A stretch of DNA of 64,000 nucleotides from Pantoea sp. AS-PWVM4 (GTDB lineage Bacteria > Pseudomonadota > Gammaproteobacteria > Enterobacterales > Enterobacteriaceae). The notes under the pieces are model-generated. The model had not been told where the DNA came from. It saw only the letters and a program-made list of their open reading frames with translations, and ran no database searches. Position numbers and translations under genes: made by a program. The stretch spans positions 248,001 to 312,000 of the forward strand of contig NZ_ASZC01000003.1 of the NCBI RefSeq assembly GCF_000468095.1, read 5' to 3'. Shown here one piece after another: positions 9,536 through 21,285 of the stretch (position 1 is its first letter; every line of letters starts with the position of its first letter).

Positions 9536-10633
9536 TTATTTCACCGTTTTGCTGAACGCATCGACCGCCAGAATGGCGTTAGCAATATCTTCCGGTGAGA
9601 GATGTGGATTGAGGTTTTTGAGCGTATCACCGTCACTGTTCGCCAGCGCGCCGACCCGCACCAGATTCTCCCAGCTTTCACTCTCCAGATGCACCTCTTT
9701 CAGGGTGGTAGGCATGTTGATCGAGCGATAGAAACGGATATAGCGGGCAATTTCCTCATCCGGGCGCTGCTCCAGCACCATCTGCGTCAGCGTGCCATAA
9801 GCCACTTTCTCGCCGTGCGTCAGATGATGGATATCGCCATCAATGGCGGTAAAGCCATTATGAATGGCGTGCGCGCCCGCCAGTCCGGCATTTTCGAAAC
9901 CCAGGCCAGAGAGCAGGGTATTGGCTTCCACCACCGCTTCCACCGCAGGCGTCACGCGTTTCTCCGACACGGCGGTCCAGGCACTGAAACCCCAGGTCAG
10001 CAACGTTTCTTCACAGGCGCGGGCGATCGCCAGACCGGCGATAGTGGGATCGCCATTGACCATTGATTTGGCATGCGAACGGAGCACCGCCTGGGCTTCA
10101 ACCCAGGTGGCAAGACCATCAGCAATACCCGAGGCGAACAGGCGCGCCGGTGCAGCGGCACAGACGGCGGTATCCACCAGTACCAGATCCGGGTTTTTGC
10201 TGTAGAAGCGATAGCTTTCAAACACGCCGCTATCGGAGTAGATCACCGAAAGCGCGCTACAAGGCGCATCGGTTGACGCGACCGTCGGGACGATGGCGAC
10301 CGGCAGCTTCAGTTCATCGGCCACCGCTTTTACCGTATCCAGCGTCTTACCGCCGCCCAGCCCGACAATCACGTTACTGCCCTGAGACTGTGCCAGTTGC
10401 GTCAGACGGTTGATCTCATTGCTGGACGCCTCACCCTTAAACGCCTGGCGGCTGAACTCGACGCTGGCAGCTTTTAAGGTCTGCTGGGTACGCTCGCCAA
10501 TCAGCTGCCAGACAATATCATCGGCCACCAGAAACGCGTGATGACCCAGCTCGGCGATATATGACCCCAGTTCATCCAGCACGCCAGCGCCTTGTACATA
10601 CTTCCGTGGTGAAGAGAAAATAAATTTGCTCAT
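9536..10633 (-). CDS. gldA: Glycerol dehydrogenase (NAD-dependent, zinc)
   Basis: GldA oxidises glycerol to dihydroxyacetone with NAD; its product is the substrate of DhaKLM encoded at 35-38 kb. The iron/zinc alcohol dehydrogenase fold is clear: GLGGGKTLDT for the dinucleotide, and metal ligands in ASGIADGLATW (Asp), GLAGAHAIHNG (His) and HLTHGEKVAYG (His). I chose the ATG at 10633 (365 residues; E. coli 367) because an AGGAG lies 8 bases before it. An upstream in-frame ATG at 10639 has that site only two bases away. A perfect Fur-like palindrome lies about 80 bases upstream. Confidence 0.93.
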   Translation of the reverse strand: MSKFIFSSPRKYVQGAGVLDELGSYIAELGHHAFLVADDIVWQLIGERTQQTLKAASVEFSRQAFKGEASSNEINRLTQLAQSQGSNVIVGLGGGKTLDTVKAVADELKLPVAIVPTVASTDAPCSALSVIYSDSGVFESYRFYSKNPDLVLVDTAVCAAAPARLFASGIADGLATWVEAQAVLRSHAKSMVNGDPTIAGLAIARACEETLLTWGFSAWTAVSEKRVTPAVEAVVEANTLLSGLGFENAGLAGAHAIHNGFTAIDGDIHHLTHGEKVAYGTLTQMVLEQRPDEEIARYIRFYRSINMPTTLKEVHLESESWENLVRVGALANSDGDTLKNLNPHLSPEDIANAILAVDAFSKTVK

Positions 10634-10716
10634 AGCCATAACTCCTTTGGGTTAGAAAAGAGACTGGCACCACACTGACACAGAAGCCTGACGGTAATTT
10701 AACCTTTGGTGGCAAG

Positions 10717-10733
10717 TTGAGAATCATTCTCAA
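10717..10733. promoter_or_regulatory. Fur-box-like palindrome between gldA and the LysE exporter
   Basis: TTGAGAATCATTCTCAA is a perfect 17-base palindrome around a central C and fits the 7-1-7 Fur model (TGATAATnATTATCA) with one change per half. It lies between divergent gldA (start 84 bases away) and the exporter gene (start 76 bases away), so iron could control either or both. Confidence 0.7.
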
Positions 10734-10808
10734 TTAATCACGGAAGGTAACTATCGTGTTCACGCAGGCACAGCGTTAAGATGTAGGCCAATTCACCGGG
10801 AGTCGGCC

Positions 10809-11429
10809 ATGACGTTACTGATTTCATTTCTGTTTGCCATCACCATCCTCACCTTAACACCGGGTTTCGATACGGCACTGGTGCTGCGTACTGCAGCAGC
10901 TCAGGGCTGGCAACGTGCTTCCGCCACCGCGTTTGGCGTGACATTAGGTTGTCTGGCCTGGGGCGTGATGGTGGGGCTGGGGTTGGGCGCGTTACTGCTG
11001 GCGTCCGAGATGGCGTATAACCTGCTGAAATGGATCGGGGCGGTATATCTGCTGTGGCTCGGGGTGAAGTTGCTGCTGAATCCGCGCACCCAGGCGCTGG
11101 AGGGGCAGCCCAGCGCCACCAAAGAGCAAGGCTTTTTCGCCTGCTTCGTACGCGGTTTACTCGGTAATATGCTGAACCCGAAAGTGGGGGTGTTTTATGT
11201 CACTTTTCTGCCGCAGTTTATTCCAGCCGGCGCTTCCGTGCCGTTGTGGTGTACCTTGATGGCGCTGACCCATATGGCGATTGGCCTGGTGTGGAATGCC
11301 GTGCTGATTGGCGGTAGCCACTACTTTGCTGCGCATCTGCGCCGTCCGGCGGTAATTAAAGTGATGGACCGACTGACCGGTTGCGTGTTTATCGGGTTCG
11401 CCGCGAAGCTGGCGCTGTCGCGGCGTTAA
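10809..11429 (+). CDS. LysE/RhtB-family amino acid exporter
   Basis: An inner-membrane protein of 206 residues with about six hydrophobic segments and the family's N-terminal signature in the form TLTPGFDTALVLR (normally TPGPD, here a phenylalanine for the second proline). A second conserved block is GNMLNPKVGVFYVTFLPQF. Members export amino acids such as threonine, homoserine or leucine. The substrate is not readable. It is divergent from gldA with a Fur-type palindrome between them and is followed three bases later by the converging cmoB stop. Confidence 0.88.
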   Translation: MTLLISFLFAITILTLTPGFDTALVLRTAAAQGWQRASATAFGVTLGCLAWGVMVGLGLGALLLASEMAYNLLKWIGAVYLLWLGVKLLLNPRTQALEGQPSATKEQGFFACFVRGLLGNMLNPKVGVFYVTFLPQFIPAGASVPLWCTLMALTHMAIGLVWNAVLIGGSHYFAAHLRRPAVIKVMDRLTGCVFIGFAAKLALSRR

Positions 11430-11432
11430 GGC

Positions 11433-13159
<1,727 letters not shown>

Positions 13160-13218
13160 CTATTCTGGCAGAAACTGCCGCAGGCTGCACCCGTTTCCCA
13201 TGAGTGTAGCCTGCGCGA

Positions 13219-14040
13219 TCAGAACAGGCTCGATTGCTGCGGCCAGACGGGCAGGGCGGGCAGACACGGTTCCAGTTGCTGCAACTGTGGCCACAATGCC
13301 TGAATCAGCGGGAAAACCTCGCCCATATCCGGGGTATGGATAAACAGCAGTGGATCGCTCTCCATCTGCCATTCCGCCAGCTTACTCTGCCACGGTTGAA
13401 ACAGCGGCAGGCTTTCGGTCACGCTATCGCTCCCGATAAAACGGACCATCGGTTGCTGTCCGGTGCGCACAGCATGCGGTGGTACGCGCGGCTTCTTTCT
13501 GCGTGCTTCAATGGCGGCGGCAGTTTGCGATTGTGAAGCATGCACCGGGCGGCTATCGAGGATCACCCGATTTACCCCACGCTGTTGCAGGCCGCGATTC
13601 AGGGCGCGCTCGGCTTCCCCTTTGGCGAAGAACGCCGCGTGGCGCACTTCCACGCCATAGCTGAAGCGGCGTGGCAGGATATCCAGAAATTGCCACAGGT
13701 CATGCAGCTGTGCCGGAGCAAAGGTGGCGGGCAGTTGTAGCCAATATTGGCCTATGCGGTTGGCTAACGGGTCCAGTAGGCGGAAAAACTCGGCCAGCAA
13801 GTCATCGCACTGACGCAGTGCAGCCTGGTGGCTAATGCTGGCGGGAAATTTAAAGCAGAAGCGGAAATCATCGTGGGTCATATCGTACCAGCGCTGGACG
13901 ACTTCCGGCTTCGGCAGGGCGTAGAGGGTGGTGTTGCCTTCGACACAATCGAATAACTGCGCGTAATCCGCCAGCGTCTCCAGGCCAAATTGTTTCCAGT
14001 GTGGATGCTGCCACTGCGGCAAACCAATACGTAGCGTCAA
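13219..14040 (-). CDS. yecE: YecE, DUF72 family protein
   Basis: DUF72 TIM-barrel-like protein of unknown function, related to E. coli YecE. Conserved segments include LRIGLPQWQHPHWK, DCVEGNTTLYALPKPEVV, FRFCFKFPASISHQAAL and GVEVRHAAFF. I place the start at a TTG (14040) because a GGAG precedes it by about seven bases and it gives 273 residues against 272 in E. coli. An in-frame GTG at 14070 lacks a ribosome-binding site and would add ten non-conserved residues. Confidence 0.92.
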   Translation of the reverse strand: MTLRIGLPQWQHPHWKQFGLETLADYAQLFDCVEGNTTLYALPKPEVVQRWYDMTHDDFRFCFKFPASISHQAALRQCDDLLAEFFRLLDPLANRIGQYWLQLPATFAPAQLHDLWQFLDILPRRFSYGVEVRHAAFFAKGEAERALNRGLQQRGVNRVILDSRPVHASQSQTAAAIEARRKKPRVPPHAVRTGQQPMVRFIGSDSVTESLPLFQPWQSKLAEWQMESDPLLFIHTPDMGEVFPLIQALWPQLQQLEPCLPALPVWPQQSSLF

Positions 14041-14261
14041 AAATGATCTCCAGGCGGTAAAATCCGCCACAGGTTAACCGGTTTTCGCAACCGTGGGATA
14101 ACAAGCTGTGACAAAAGCAGATGTTTTGCTGGCTTTGGCGCGGCTCTACTTATCCTGTCTGGCTTTTTCCATTATAATAGCCGCCTTTTTTGCGGCAGCA
14201 TCTCAGAAGGTTACGCGGCCTGATGTTGTCAGCAGCAGCGGCGAAGTTAAAAGGATACGTT

Positions 14262-16043
14262 ATGCGTACAGAATATTGCGGACAGCTCAATCTGTCTCAT
14301 GTGGGTCAGCAAGTCACTCTTTGCGGCTGGGTAAACCGCCGTCGCGATCTGGGTAGCCTGATTTTTATCGATATGCGCGATCGTGAAGGCATCGTGCAGG
14401 TGTTCTTCGATCCCGATCGCCAGGAGGCTTTTCAGCTGGCGTCTGAGCTGCGTAACGAATTCTGTATTCAGATTACCGGCACCGTGCGTGCGCGTGATGA
14501 GAAGAACAAAAACAGCGACATGGCAACCGGCGAGATTGAAATCTTTGCCCACGACCTGAACATCATTAACCGTGCTGAGCCGCTGCCGTTGGACTCCAAC
14601 CAGGTCAACAGCGAAGAAGCACGCTTAAAATACCGTTACCTCGACCTGCGTCGTCCGGAAATGGCGCAGCGTCTGAAAACTCGCGCGAAAATCACCAGCT
14701 TCGTGCGTCGCTTTATGGATAGCGAAGGTTTTCTCGATATCGAAACCCCGATGCTGACCAAAGCCACACCGGAAGGCGCGCGTGATTACCTGGTACCGAG
14801 CCGCGTGCATAAAGGTAAATTCTATGCGCTGCCGCAGTCTCCGCAGCTGTTCAAGCAGCTGCTGATGATGTCCGGTTTTGACCGTTACTATCAGATCGTC
14901 AAATGCTTCCGCGACGAAGACCTGCGCGCTGACCGCCAGCCTGAATTCACCCAGATCGACGTTGAAACCTCCTTCATGACCGCCGAGCAGGTGCGTGAAG
15001 TGATGGAACGTCTGATCCGTGAACTGTGGTTGGATATCAAAGGTGTTGATCTCGGTAGCTTCCCGCAGATGACCTTCGCGGAAGCGATGCGTCGTTACGG
15101 TTCTGATAAGCCAGACCTGCGCAACCCGATGGAACTGGTAGATGTTGCTGATCTGCTGAAAAACGTTGAGTTCCAGGTGTTCTCTGGCCCGGCGAACGAC
15201 GTGAAAGGCCGTGTGGCAGCGTTGCGTGTTCCGGGTGGTGCGACCCTGAGCCGTAAACAGATTGATGAATACGGTAAGTTCGTTGAGATCTACGGCGCGA
15301 AAGGTCTGGCGTGGATGAAGGTCAACGAGCTGGCGAAAGGCTTCGAAGGGGTTCAAAGCCCGGTTGCGAAGTTCCTGAGTCCTGAGATTGTGGCCGCGAT
15401 CCTGGAGCGTACCGGTGCGCAGGATGGCGATGTGATCTTCTTTGGTGCTGACCGCGCCAAAGTGGTGTCAGATGCGCTGGGTGCGCTGCGTCTGAAAGTG
15501 GGGCGCGACCTGCAAATCACCAATGACAAAGCCTGGGCACCGCTGTGGGTGATCGACTTCCCGATGTTCGAAGCGGATGACGAAGGCGGTCTGGCGGCGA
15601 TGCACCATCCGTTCACTTCGCCGAAAGAGATGACGGCATCAGAGCTGGCGGCTAACCCGGAGCAGGCAATCGCCAACGCTTACGATATGGTGATCAACGG
15701 TTATGAAGTGGGCGGCGGTTCGGTACGTATCCACAATGGCAACATGCAGCAGGCGGTGTTCAGCATTCTCGGCATTGCTGAAGAAGAACAGCGCGAGAAG
15801 TTCGGCTTCCTGCTGGATGCACTGAAATATGGTACGCCACCGCATGCGGGTCTGGCCTTCGGTCTGGACCGCGTCACCATGCTGCTGACCGGCACTGACA
15901 ACATTCGTGATGTTATCGCCTTCCCGAAAACAACTGCGGCGGCCTGTCTGATGACCGAAGCGCCAAGCGAAGCCAACCCGGCCGCGCTGGCGGATCTGGG
16001 GATTCAGCTGGCACCGAAGAAAGACAAGCTCGAGAATAAATAA
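14262..16043 (+). CDS. aspS: Aspartyl-tRNA synthetase
   Basis: Class IIb synthetase that charges tRNA-Asp. The start [16 protein letters not shown], preceded by AAAAGGA, gives 593 residues (E. coli 590); a longer frame from 14190 is rejected. An N-terminal OB-fold anticodon domain (1-~110) is followed by motif 2 ([18 protein letters not shown]), the bacterial GAD insertion (~290-420) and motif 3 ([13 protein letters not shown]). A TATAAT at about 14172 is a likely -10. The stop shares one base with the nudB start. Confidence 0.98.
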   Translation: MRTEYCGQLNLSHVGQQVTLCGWVNRRRDLGSLIFIDMRDREGIVQVFFDPDRQEAFQLASELRNEFCIQITGTVRARDEKNKNSDMATGEIEIFAHDLNIINRAEPLPLDSNQVNSEEARLKYRYLDLRRPEMAQRLKTRAKITSFVRRFMDSEGFLDIETPMLTKATPEGARDYLVPSRVHKGKFYALPQSPQLFKQLLMMSGFDRYYQIVKCFRDEDLRADRQPEFTQIDVETSFMTAEQVREVMERLIRELWLDIKGVDLGSFPQMTFAEAMRRYGSDKPDLRNPMELVDVADLLKNVEFQVFSGPANDVKGRVAALRVPGGATLSRKQIDEYGKFVEIYGAKGLAWMKVNELAKGFEGVQSPVAKFLSPEIVAAILERTGAQDGDVIFFGADRAKVVSDALGALRLKVGRDLQITNDKAWAPLWVIDFPMFEADDEGGLAAMHHPFTSPKEMTASELAANPEQAIANAYDMVINGYEVGGGSVRIHNGNMQQAVFSILGIAEEEQREKFGFLLDALKYGTPPHAGLAFGLDRVTMLLTGTDNIRDVIAFPKTTAAACLMTEAPSEANPAALADLGIQLAPKKDKLENK

Positions 16044-16474
16044 TGGGTTATAAGCATCCGGTTTCGGTTCTGGTGGTGATTTTTGCTCAGGACTCGGGCC
16101 GGGTGTTGATGCTGCAACGCCGTGATGACGACAGCTTCTGGCAATCGGTCACCGGCAGCCTCGAAGCCGGGGAAACCCCGCTTCAGGCCGCTCAGCGTGA
16201 AGTGCAGGAAGAACTGGCGATTGATGTGGTGAATGAACAGCTGGCGCTGGTGGATTGCCACAAACAGATCGAATTTGAGATCTTCCCGCATTATCGCCAC
16301 CGCTACGCCCCGGGTACCACCCACAACCGCGAGCACTGGTTCAGGTTGGCACTGCCCGCCGAGCGCGAGGTGATCCTCAGCGAACACCTTGCCGCGCGCT
16401 GGCTGGCTCCCGCGGATGCGGCAGCCCTGACCAAGTCCTGGAGTAACCGCCAGGCAATTGAAGAATTTATCTGA
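16043..16474 (+). CDS. nudB: Dihydroneopterin triphosphate diphosphatase (Nudix)
   Basis: NudB removes pyrophosphate from dihydroneopterin triphosphate in folate synthesis. The Nudix box is GSLEAGETPLQAAQREVQEE (residues ~33-52). The usual glycine near the end of the box is alanine here, as the sequence continues LAI. The protein has 143 residues (E. coli 150). The ATG overlaps the aspS TAA by one base, indicating coupled translation, the same arrangement as in E. coli. Confidence 0.94.
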   Translation: MGYKHPVSVLVVIFAQDSGRVLMLQRRDDDSFWQSVTGSLEAGETPLQAAQREVQEELAIDVVNEQLALVDCHKQIEFEIFPHYRHRYAPGTTHNREHWFRLALPAEREVILSEHLAARWLAPADAAALTKSWSNRQAIEEFI

Positions 16475-16635
16475 ATGCCAGCCGCCGCGCGTTTTTCCGG
16501 CGGCAAATTCTTTAAGATTTTTATTTATTCGATGCGGTTTAACTGCATTGCAGACTTAAACAAACGGGCGTTATCGGCGCAGCGAGGTTGTACACCGCCA
16601 GCAAGATAGCCCGTGCAATAGACGAGAGATGAGAA

Positions 16636-17379
16636 ATGGCCGGACATAGTAAATGGGCAAACACCAAGCACCGTAAGGCTGCTCAGGATGCAAAGCGCGG
16701 TAAAATCTTCACCAAAATCATTCGTGAGCTGGTCACTGCCGCGAAACTGGGTGGTGGCGATGCCGGTTCTAACCCGCGCCTGCGTGCTGCAATGGACAAA
16801 GCCCTGTCCAACAACATGACCCGTGACACCATGAACCGTGCAATCGCGCGTGGCGTGGGTGGTGAAGATGATTCCAACATGGAAACCATCATCTATGAAG
16901 GCTACGGTCCGGGTGGTTCAGCGGTCATGGTTGAGTGTCTGAGTGACAACCGTAACCGTACCGTGGGCGAAGTGCGTCATGCCTTCACCAAAACGGGTGG
17001 CAACCTCGGCACAGACGGCTCCGTTTCCTACCTGTTCAGCAAAAAAGGCGTGATTTCGTTTGCTCCGGGCCAGGATGAAGATACCCTGATGGAAGCTGCG
17101 CTGGAAGCTGGTGCGGAAGATGTCGTGAGCTACGATGATGGTGCGATTGATGTCTTCACCGCCTGGGAACAGTTGGGCGCAGTGCGCGATGCGCTGGAAG
17201 CCGCTGGCCTGAAAGCCGATGAAGCTGAAGTCACCATGATCCCATCGACCAAAGCCGATCTGGATGCGGAAACCGCACCAAAACTGCTGCGTCTGATTGA
17301 TATGCTGGAAGATTGTGACGACGTGCAGGAAGTTTACCATAATGGTGAAATTTCTGATGAGGTGGCGGAAACGCTGTAA
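16636..17379 (+). CDS. yebC: YebC/TACO1-family transcription/translation factor
   Basis: A 247-residue member of the YebC family (E. coli 246). The N-terminal signature is [23 protein letters not shown], and further conserved parts include [23 protein letters not shown] and an acidic C-terminus. Family members have been described as DNA-binding regulators and, more recently, as factors that help ribosomes through difficult proline stretches. The gene precedes ruvC by 37 bases, as in E. coli. A hairpin (7-base stem) sits at 16481-16504 in the nudB-yebC spacer but lacks a good T-run. Confidence 0.96.
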   Translation: MAGHSKWANTKHRKAAQDAKRGKIFTKIIRELVTAAKLGGGDAGSNPRLRAAMDKALSNNMTRDTMNRAIARGVGGEDDSNMETIIYEGYGPGGSAVMVECLSDNRNRTVGEVRHAFTKTGGNLGTDGSVSYLFSKKGVISFAPGQDEDTLMEAALEAGAEDVVSYDDGAIDVFTAWEQLGAVRDALEAAGLKADEAEVTMIPSTKADLDAETAPKLLRLIDMLEDCDDVQEVYHNGEISDEVAETL

Positions 17380-17416
17380 TGGCGTTTTCTCAACCGCAAC
17401 CTGCCGGAGGCGCGCT

Positions 17417-17944
17417 ATGGCAATAATTCTCGGGATCGATCCCGGCTCGCGCGTCACCGGTTACGGTGTTATTCGTCAGACCGGCCGCCAGCTCAGTTAC
17501 CTGGGCAGCGGCTGTATCCGCACCAACGTGACCGACCTGCCTTCCCGTCTCAAACTGATTTACGCTGGCGTCAGCGAAATCATCACCCAATTTTCCCCGG
17601 ACTTTTTTGCCATCGAACAGGTGTTTATGGCGAAAAACGCGGATTCTGCGCTCAAGCTGGGACAGGCTCGTGGTGCGGCGATCGTTGCCGCGGTGAATCT
17701 CGATTTGCCGGTGTTTGAATACGCGGCGCGCCAGGTGAAGCAGACGGTTACCGGCATCGGTAGCGCGGAGAAAAGCCAGGTGCAGCACATGGTGCGAACC
17801 TTGCTGAAGTTACCGGCGAATCCCCAGGGCGATGCGGCCGATGCGTTGGCGATTGCCATCACTCACTGCCACGTCAGCCAGAATGCCGCACGGATGAGTG
17901 ACAGCAAACTGGTGCTGACGCGCGGCAGGCTGCGGTCGGGCTAA
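17417..17944 (+). CDS. ruvC: Holliday junction endonuclease RuvC
   Basis: RuvC is a dimeric nuclease that cuts Holliday junctions after RuvAB branch migration. The start is [17 protein letters not shown] with CGGAGG before it, giving 175 residues (E. coli 173). The first catalytic aspartate is in GIDPGS, the acidic FFAIEQVF follows, and the C-terminal catalytic DAADALAIA is present. It is co-directional with yebC; a LexA box and terminator-like hairpin separate it from ruvA. No yebB-type gene lies between ruvC and ruvA. Confidence 0.98.
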   Translation: MAIILGIDPGSRVTGYGVIRQTGRQLSYLGSGCIRTNVTDLPSRLKLIYAGVSEIITQFSPDFFAIEQVFMAKNADSALKLGQARGAAIVAAVNLDLPVFEYAARQVKQTVTGIGSAEKSQVQHMVRTLLKLPANPQGDAADALAIAITHCHVSQNAARMSDSKLVLTRGRLRSG

Positions 17945-17958
17945 CGAACACCCCCATC

Positions 17959-17985
17959 AGGCTGGATATTCATCCAGCCTTTTTT
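17959..17985 (+). terminator. Terminator-like hairpin after ruvC
   Basis: AGGCTGGAT (17959-17967) pairs with ATCCAGCCT (17972-17980) around ATTC and is followed by TTTTT. The same bases form the LexA box of ruvA, so the hairpin may serve two purposes. Confidence 0.7.
17960..17979 (+). promoter_or_regulatory. LexA (SOS) box upstream of ruvAB
   Basis: CTGGATATTCATCCAG has the required CTG-N10-CAG form and differs little from the E. coli ruvA SOS box as I remember it (CTGGATATCTATCCAG). It ends about 56 bases before the ruvA start. Confidence 0.88.
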
Positions 17986-18035
17986 ATGTTATAAATAGCC
18001 GCCATACGGGTTCATACAAATAAGGAAGCGTTCAG

Positions 18036-18650
18036 GTGATTGGTCGTCTACGAGGCAATATTCTGGAAAAACAGCCGCCGCTGGTGTTGATTGAGGCGCA
18101 CGGTGTCGGTTACGAAGTGCATATGCCAATGACCTGCTTCTATGAGCTGCCTGAACTCAATCAGGAAGCCATCATCTTCACCCAGTTTGTGGTGCGTGAA
18201 GATGCGCAACTGCTGTTCGGCTTCAACAGCAAGCAGGAGCGGGCGCTATTCCGCGAGCTGATTAAGGTCAACGGCGTGGGGCCAAAACTGGCACTGGCGA
18301 TCCTCTCCGGCATGTCGGCTCAGCAGTTCGTTACCGCCGTGGAAAAAGAAGAGATTGCGGTGCTGGTGAAACTCCCTGGCGTCGGGAAAAAAACCGCCGA
18401 GCGTCTGGTGGTCGAGATGAAAGACCGCTTCAAAGGGATGCATGGCGACCTGTTTGGTGGTGATAACGCCTTTACCCTGACCACGCCATCTGCGGCACCA
18501 GAGAACAACGACGCCGAAGCAGAAGCGGTTGCGGCGCTGGTAGCGCTGGGGTATAAACCGCAGGAAGCCAGCCGTATGGTCAGCAAAATTGGCCGACCCG
18601 ATGCGGATTGTGAAACCCTGATCCGTGAAGCCCTGCGCGCAGCCATTTGA
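18036..18650 (+). CDS. ruvA: Holliday junction DNA-binding subunit RuvA
   Basis: RuvA binds four-way junctions and loads the RuvB motor. The gene starts with GTG, as in E. coli, with AAGGA 11 bases upstream; the product has 204 residues (E. coli 203). It has an N-terminal OB-fold (1-~64), two helix-hairpin-helix motifs ([12 protein letters not shown] and [12 protein letters not shown]), and a C-terminal RuvB-binding domain after an acidic linker. The ruvB gene begins nine bases after the stop and both follow a LexA box. Confidence 0.98.
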   Translation: MIGRLRGNILEKQPPLVLIEAHGVGYEVHMPMTCFYELPELNQEAIIFTQFVVREDAQLLFGFNSKQERALFRELIKVNGVGPKLALAILSGMSAQQFVTAVEKEEIAVLVKLPGVGKKTAERLVVEMKDRFKGMHGDLFGGDNAFTLTTPSAAPENNDAEAEAVAALVALGYKPQEASRMVSKIGRPDADCETLIREALRAAI

Positions 18651-18658
18651 GGTAATGC

Positions 18659-19663
18659 ATGATTGAAGCCGATCGCCTGGTCTCGGCCGGCAGTGTCAAC
18701 GAAGAAGAGAGTCTTGACCGCGCCATCCGTCCTAAGCTGCTGGCAGAATATGTCGGTCAGCCACAGGTGCGTGAACAGATGGAGATCTTCATCAAGGCTG
18801 CGCAGTTGCGCGGTGATGCGCTCGATCATCTGTTAATTTTTGGTCCCCCGGGCCTCGGCAAAACCACGCTGGCAAACATTGTCGCCAATGAAATGGGTGT
18901 CAATCTGCGCACCACTTCGGGGCCGGTGCTGGAGAAAGCAGGGGATCTGGCGGCGATGCTGACCAACCTTGAACCGCATGATGTGCTGTTCATCGATGAG
19001 ATCCATCGCCTGTCACCGGTGGTGGAAGAGGTCCTTTATCCGGCGATGGAAGATTACCAGCTGGATATTATGATTGGCGAAGGCCCGGCGGCGCGCTCGA
19101 TCAAGCTGGATCTCCCTCCCTTTACCCTGATTGGTGCCACAACGCGTGCGGGTTCATTGACCTCGCCGCTGCGCGATCGCTTTGGCATTGTTCAGCGCCT
19201 TGAGTTCTACAACGTGGCTGACCTGCAACATATTGTGGGTCGTAGCGCTGCCTGTCTTGGCCTGACATTAAGTGAGGAAGGCGCGCTGGAAATCGCCCGT
19301 CGTTCACGCGGTACACCACGTATTGCGAACCGTCTGCTGCGCCGTGTGCGTGACTTTGCCGAAGTACGCGCCAATGGCAACATGAGTGGGGACGTTTCCG
19401 CCAGCGCGCTGGATATGCTGAATGTCGACAGCCAGGGTTTTGACTATATGGATCGCAAGCTGTTGCTGGCGATTATCGATAAGTTTATGGGCGGGCCGGT
19501 GGGGCTGGATAACCTGGCTGCTGCCATCGGTGAAGAGCGTGAAACCATTGAGGATGTGATTGAACCCTTCCTGATCCAACAAGGGTTCATTCAACGCACG
19601 CCGCGTGGCCGTATGGCAACGCAGCATGCGTATCGTCACTTCGGCATTTCGCGCGAAGAGTAA
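18659..19663 (+). CDS. ruvB: Holliday junction branch-migration ATPase RuvB
   Basis: Hexameric AAA+ motor that drives branch migration with RuvA. It has 334 residues. The Walker A motif is [11 protein letters not shown] and Walker B is [11 protein letters not shown] sensor region [18 protein letters not shown] and a C-terminal winged-helix domain ([11 protein letters not shown]) are visible. It is the second gene of the SOS-controlled ruvAB operon and converges on znuB with only seven bases between the stops. Confidence 0.98.
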   Translation: MIEADRLVSAGSVNEEESLDRAIRPKLLAEYVGQPQVREQMEIFIKAAQLRGDALDHLLIFGPPGLGKTTLANIVANEMGVNLRTTSGPVLEKAGDLAAMLTNLEPHDVLFIDEIHRLSPVVEEVLYPAMEDYQLDIMIGEGPAARSIKLDLPPFTLIGATTRAGSLTSPLRDRFGIVQRLEFYNVADLQHIVGRSAACLGLTLSEEGALEIARRSRGTPRIANRLLRRVRDFAEVRANGNMSGDVSASALDMLNVDSQGFDYMDRKLLLAIIDKFMGGPVGLDNLAAAIGEERETIEDVIEPFLIQQGFIQRTPRGRMATQHAYRHFGISREE

Positions 19664-19670
19664 ACCGGCG

Positions 19671-20456
19671 TCAGGACGCCGGTTTTTTTGCCATGCTGAT
19701 GATAAACAGCACGGCTGCGCAGAGCACCACCGAAGGACCGGCTGGCGTGTCGTACAACGCTGAAAAGCTTAAGCCGCCGGTCACCGCGAGAATACCGATG
19801 ATTACCGCAAACCCCGCCATCTGCTCAGGCGAACGGGAAAAGCGGCGTGCGGTGGCCGCCGGGATGATCAGCAATGAGGTAATAATCAGCGCACCGACAA
19901 ATTTCATCGCCACGCCAATGGTCAGCGCGGTGACCAGCATCAACATCAGACGTGTGCGTTGAATATTGACACCGTCGACCTGCGCCAGCTCCGGGCTGAT
20001 GGTCATTGACAGCAAAGAACGCCACTGCCACGCCATCACCGCCAGCACAATCGCCACACCCCCGCCCATCATCCACAAATCCTGCGGTGTGACTGCCAGC
20101 AGGTCACCGAACAGATACGCCATTAAATCCACGCGTACCCCGGACATCAGGCTGACCACCACCAGGCCCAGTGATAACGCGCTGTGCGCCATAATGCCCA
20201 GCAGGGTATCAATTGCCAGATGAGGACGCCGCTCCAGCCATACCAGCCCCAACGCGAGGCAGACCGTGACCACGATCACCGCATAATAGGGGTTAACGTT
20301 AAACAGCAGGCCAAATGCCACACCAAGCAGTGACGCGTGCGCCAGGGTGTCACCAAAATAGGACATACGGCGCCAGACGACAAAAGCGCCGAGGGGACCG
20401 GCGGCCAGTGCCAGAAACACACCACCCAGCCAGCCAGGTAATAACAGTTCAATCAT
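19671..20456 (-). CDS. znuB: Zinc ABC transporter permease
   Basis: ZnuB is the inner-membrane channel of the high-affinity zinc importer ZnuABC. Its 261 residues are almost entirely hydrophobic, with seven or eight predicted helices. It has the ABC-3 family signatures [16 protein letters not shown] and [20 protein letters not shown]. The start overlaps znuC by four bases, so the ATPase and permease are made together. Expression should follow the Zur site between znuC and znuA. Confidence 0.97.
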   Translation of the reverse strand: MIELLLPGWLGGVFLALAAGPLGAFVVWRRMSYFGDTLAHASLLGVAFGLLFNVNPYYAVIVVTVCLALGLVWLERRPHLAIDTLLGIMAHSALSLGLVVVSLMSGVRVDLMAYLFGDLLAVTPQDLWMMGGGVAIVLAVMAWQWRSLLSMTISPELAQVDGVNIQRTRLMLMLVTALTIGVAMKFVGALIITSLLIIPAATARRFSRSPEQMAGFAVIIGILAVTGGLSFSALYDTPAGPSVVLCAAVLFIISMAKKPAS

Positions 20457-21208
20457 GACGGGCCGTTTCCTTTGCGCAGAACGATGCGTCCCTGTAAATC
20501 GTGACGATGATTATGATGGTGACGATAGATAGCCAGTTGCTGTGCACCGCGCGGGCCAAACATGGCGATGAATTCCGGGTGTTGCGATACCGCCTCCGGG
20601 GTGCCGGAACAGCAGATATGATGATTCAGGCACAGCACTTCGTCGGTTTTTGCCATAACCAGATGCAGATCGTGCGACACCATCAGCACACCGCAGTTAA
20701 GCTCGCGGCGCAGTTGGTCAATCAGGTCATACAGCGCGACCTGACCATTCACATCCACCCCTTGTGTCGGTTCATCCAGTACCAACAATTGCGGGTCACT
20801 GAGCAGCGCGCGGGCCAACAGGACACGTTGGGTTTCACCACCGGATAATTTCTGCAACGGTGCGTGCAACAGATGGCCCGCCTGCACGCGCTTCAACGCT
20901 GGCAGGATGGCATCGGCGCGACTGCCACGCGATAAACGCATAAAGCGTTCGACGCTAATCGGCAGGGTAGGGTCGATATGCAGCTTTTGCGGCACATAAC
21001 CAATACGTAAATTGGCGTCGCGTTTCACTTCGCCGCTATCGGGCGTCAGCAGACCCAGCACGACGCGCACCAGGGTCGATTTCCCGGCACCGTTAGGGCC
21101 AAGTAACGTTAAAATTCTTCCCGGCTCCAGTTTGAGGCTGATACCCGCAAGTACCGGACGCTGAGCGAATTTCACAGAGATGTTTTCGAGCGTAACAAGT
21201 GAAGGCAT
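20453..21208 (-). CDS. znuC: Zinc ABC transporter ATPase
   Basis: ATP-binding subunit of the zinc importer. The start [12 protein letters not shown] gives 251 residues, the E. coli length; a GTG at 21226 would add six residues upstream and is less likely. Walker A is GPNGAGKST, the signature [15 protein letters not shown], and Walker B LLVLDEP. The C-terminus is rich in histidine ([14 protein letters not shown]), as in E. coli ZnuC, possibly a zinc-sensing tail. The gene is divergent from znuA across a Zur-type operator. Confidence 0.97.
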   Translation of the reverse strand: MPSLVTLENISVKFAQRPVLAGISLKLEPGRILTLLGPNGAGKSTLVRVVLGLLTPDSGEVKRDANLRIGYVPQKLHIDPTLPISVERFMRLSRGSRADAILPALKRVQAGHLLHAPLQKLSGGETQRVLLARALLSDPQLLVLDEPTQGVDVNGQVALYDLIDQLRRELNCGVLMVSHDLHLVMAKTDEVLCLNHHICCSGTPEAVSQHPEFIAMFGPRGAQQLAIYRHHHNHRHDLQGRIVLRKGNGPS

Positions 21209-21235
21209 GATATTTACAGGTTGCACAGAATTTCG

Positions 21236-21256
21236 GATGTTATAATATCACATTCC
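21236..21256. promoter_or_regulatory. Zur operator between znuCB and znuA
   Basis: The segment centred on ATGTTATAATATCACAT matches the enterobacterial Zur site (an AT-rich palindrome with TGTTATAwTATAACA core) with one departure from symmetry. It lies between divergent znuC and znuA starts, where E. coli also has it; zinc-bound Zur represses both sides. Confidence 0.85.
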
Positions 21257-21285
21257 ATCACCTGGTCACGATGGAATGACGCATT

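Noticed and set aside
14190..14261. Upstream extension of aspS by 24 codons
   Set aside because: The conserved start MRTEYCG has a good ribosome-binding site; the extension covers the promoter and leader.
16481..16504. Terminator between nudB and yebC
   Set aside because: A 7-base stem exists but the T-run is interrupted and the genes are co-directional; not listed as a terminator.
17297..17416. Upstream extension of ruvC by 40 codons
   Set aside because: It overlaps yebC in another frame; the conserved start [11 protein letters not shown] has its own CGGAGG.
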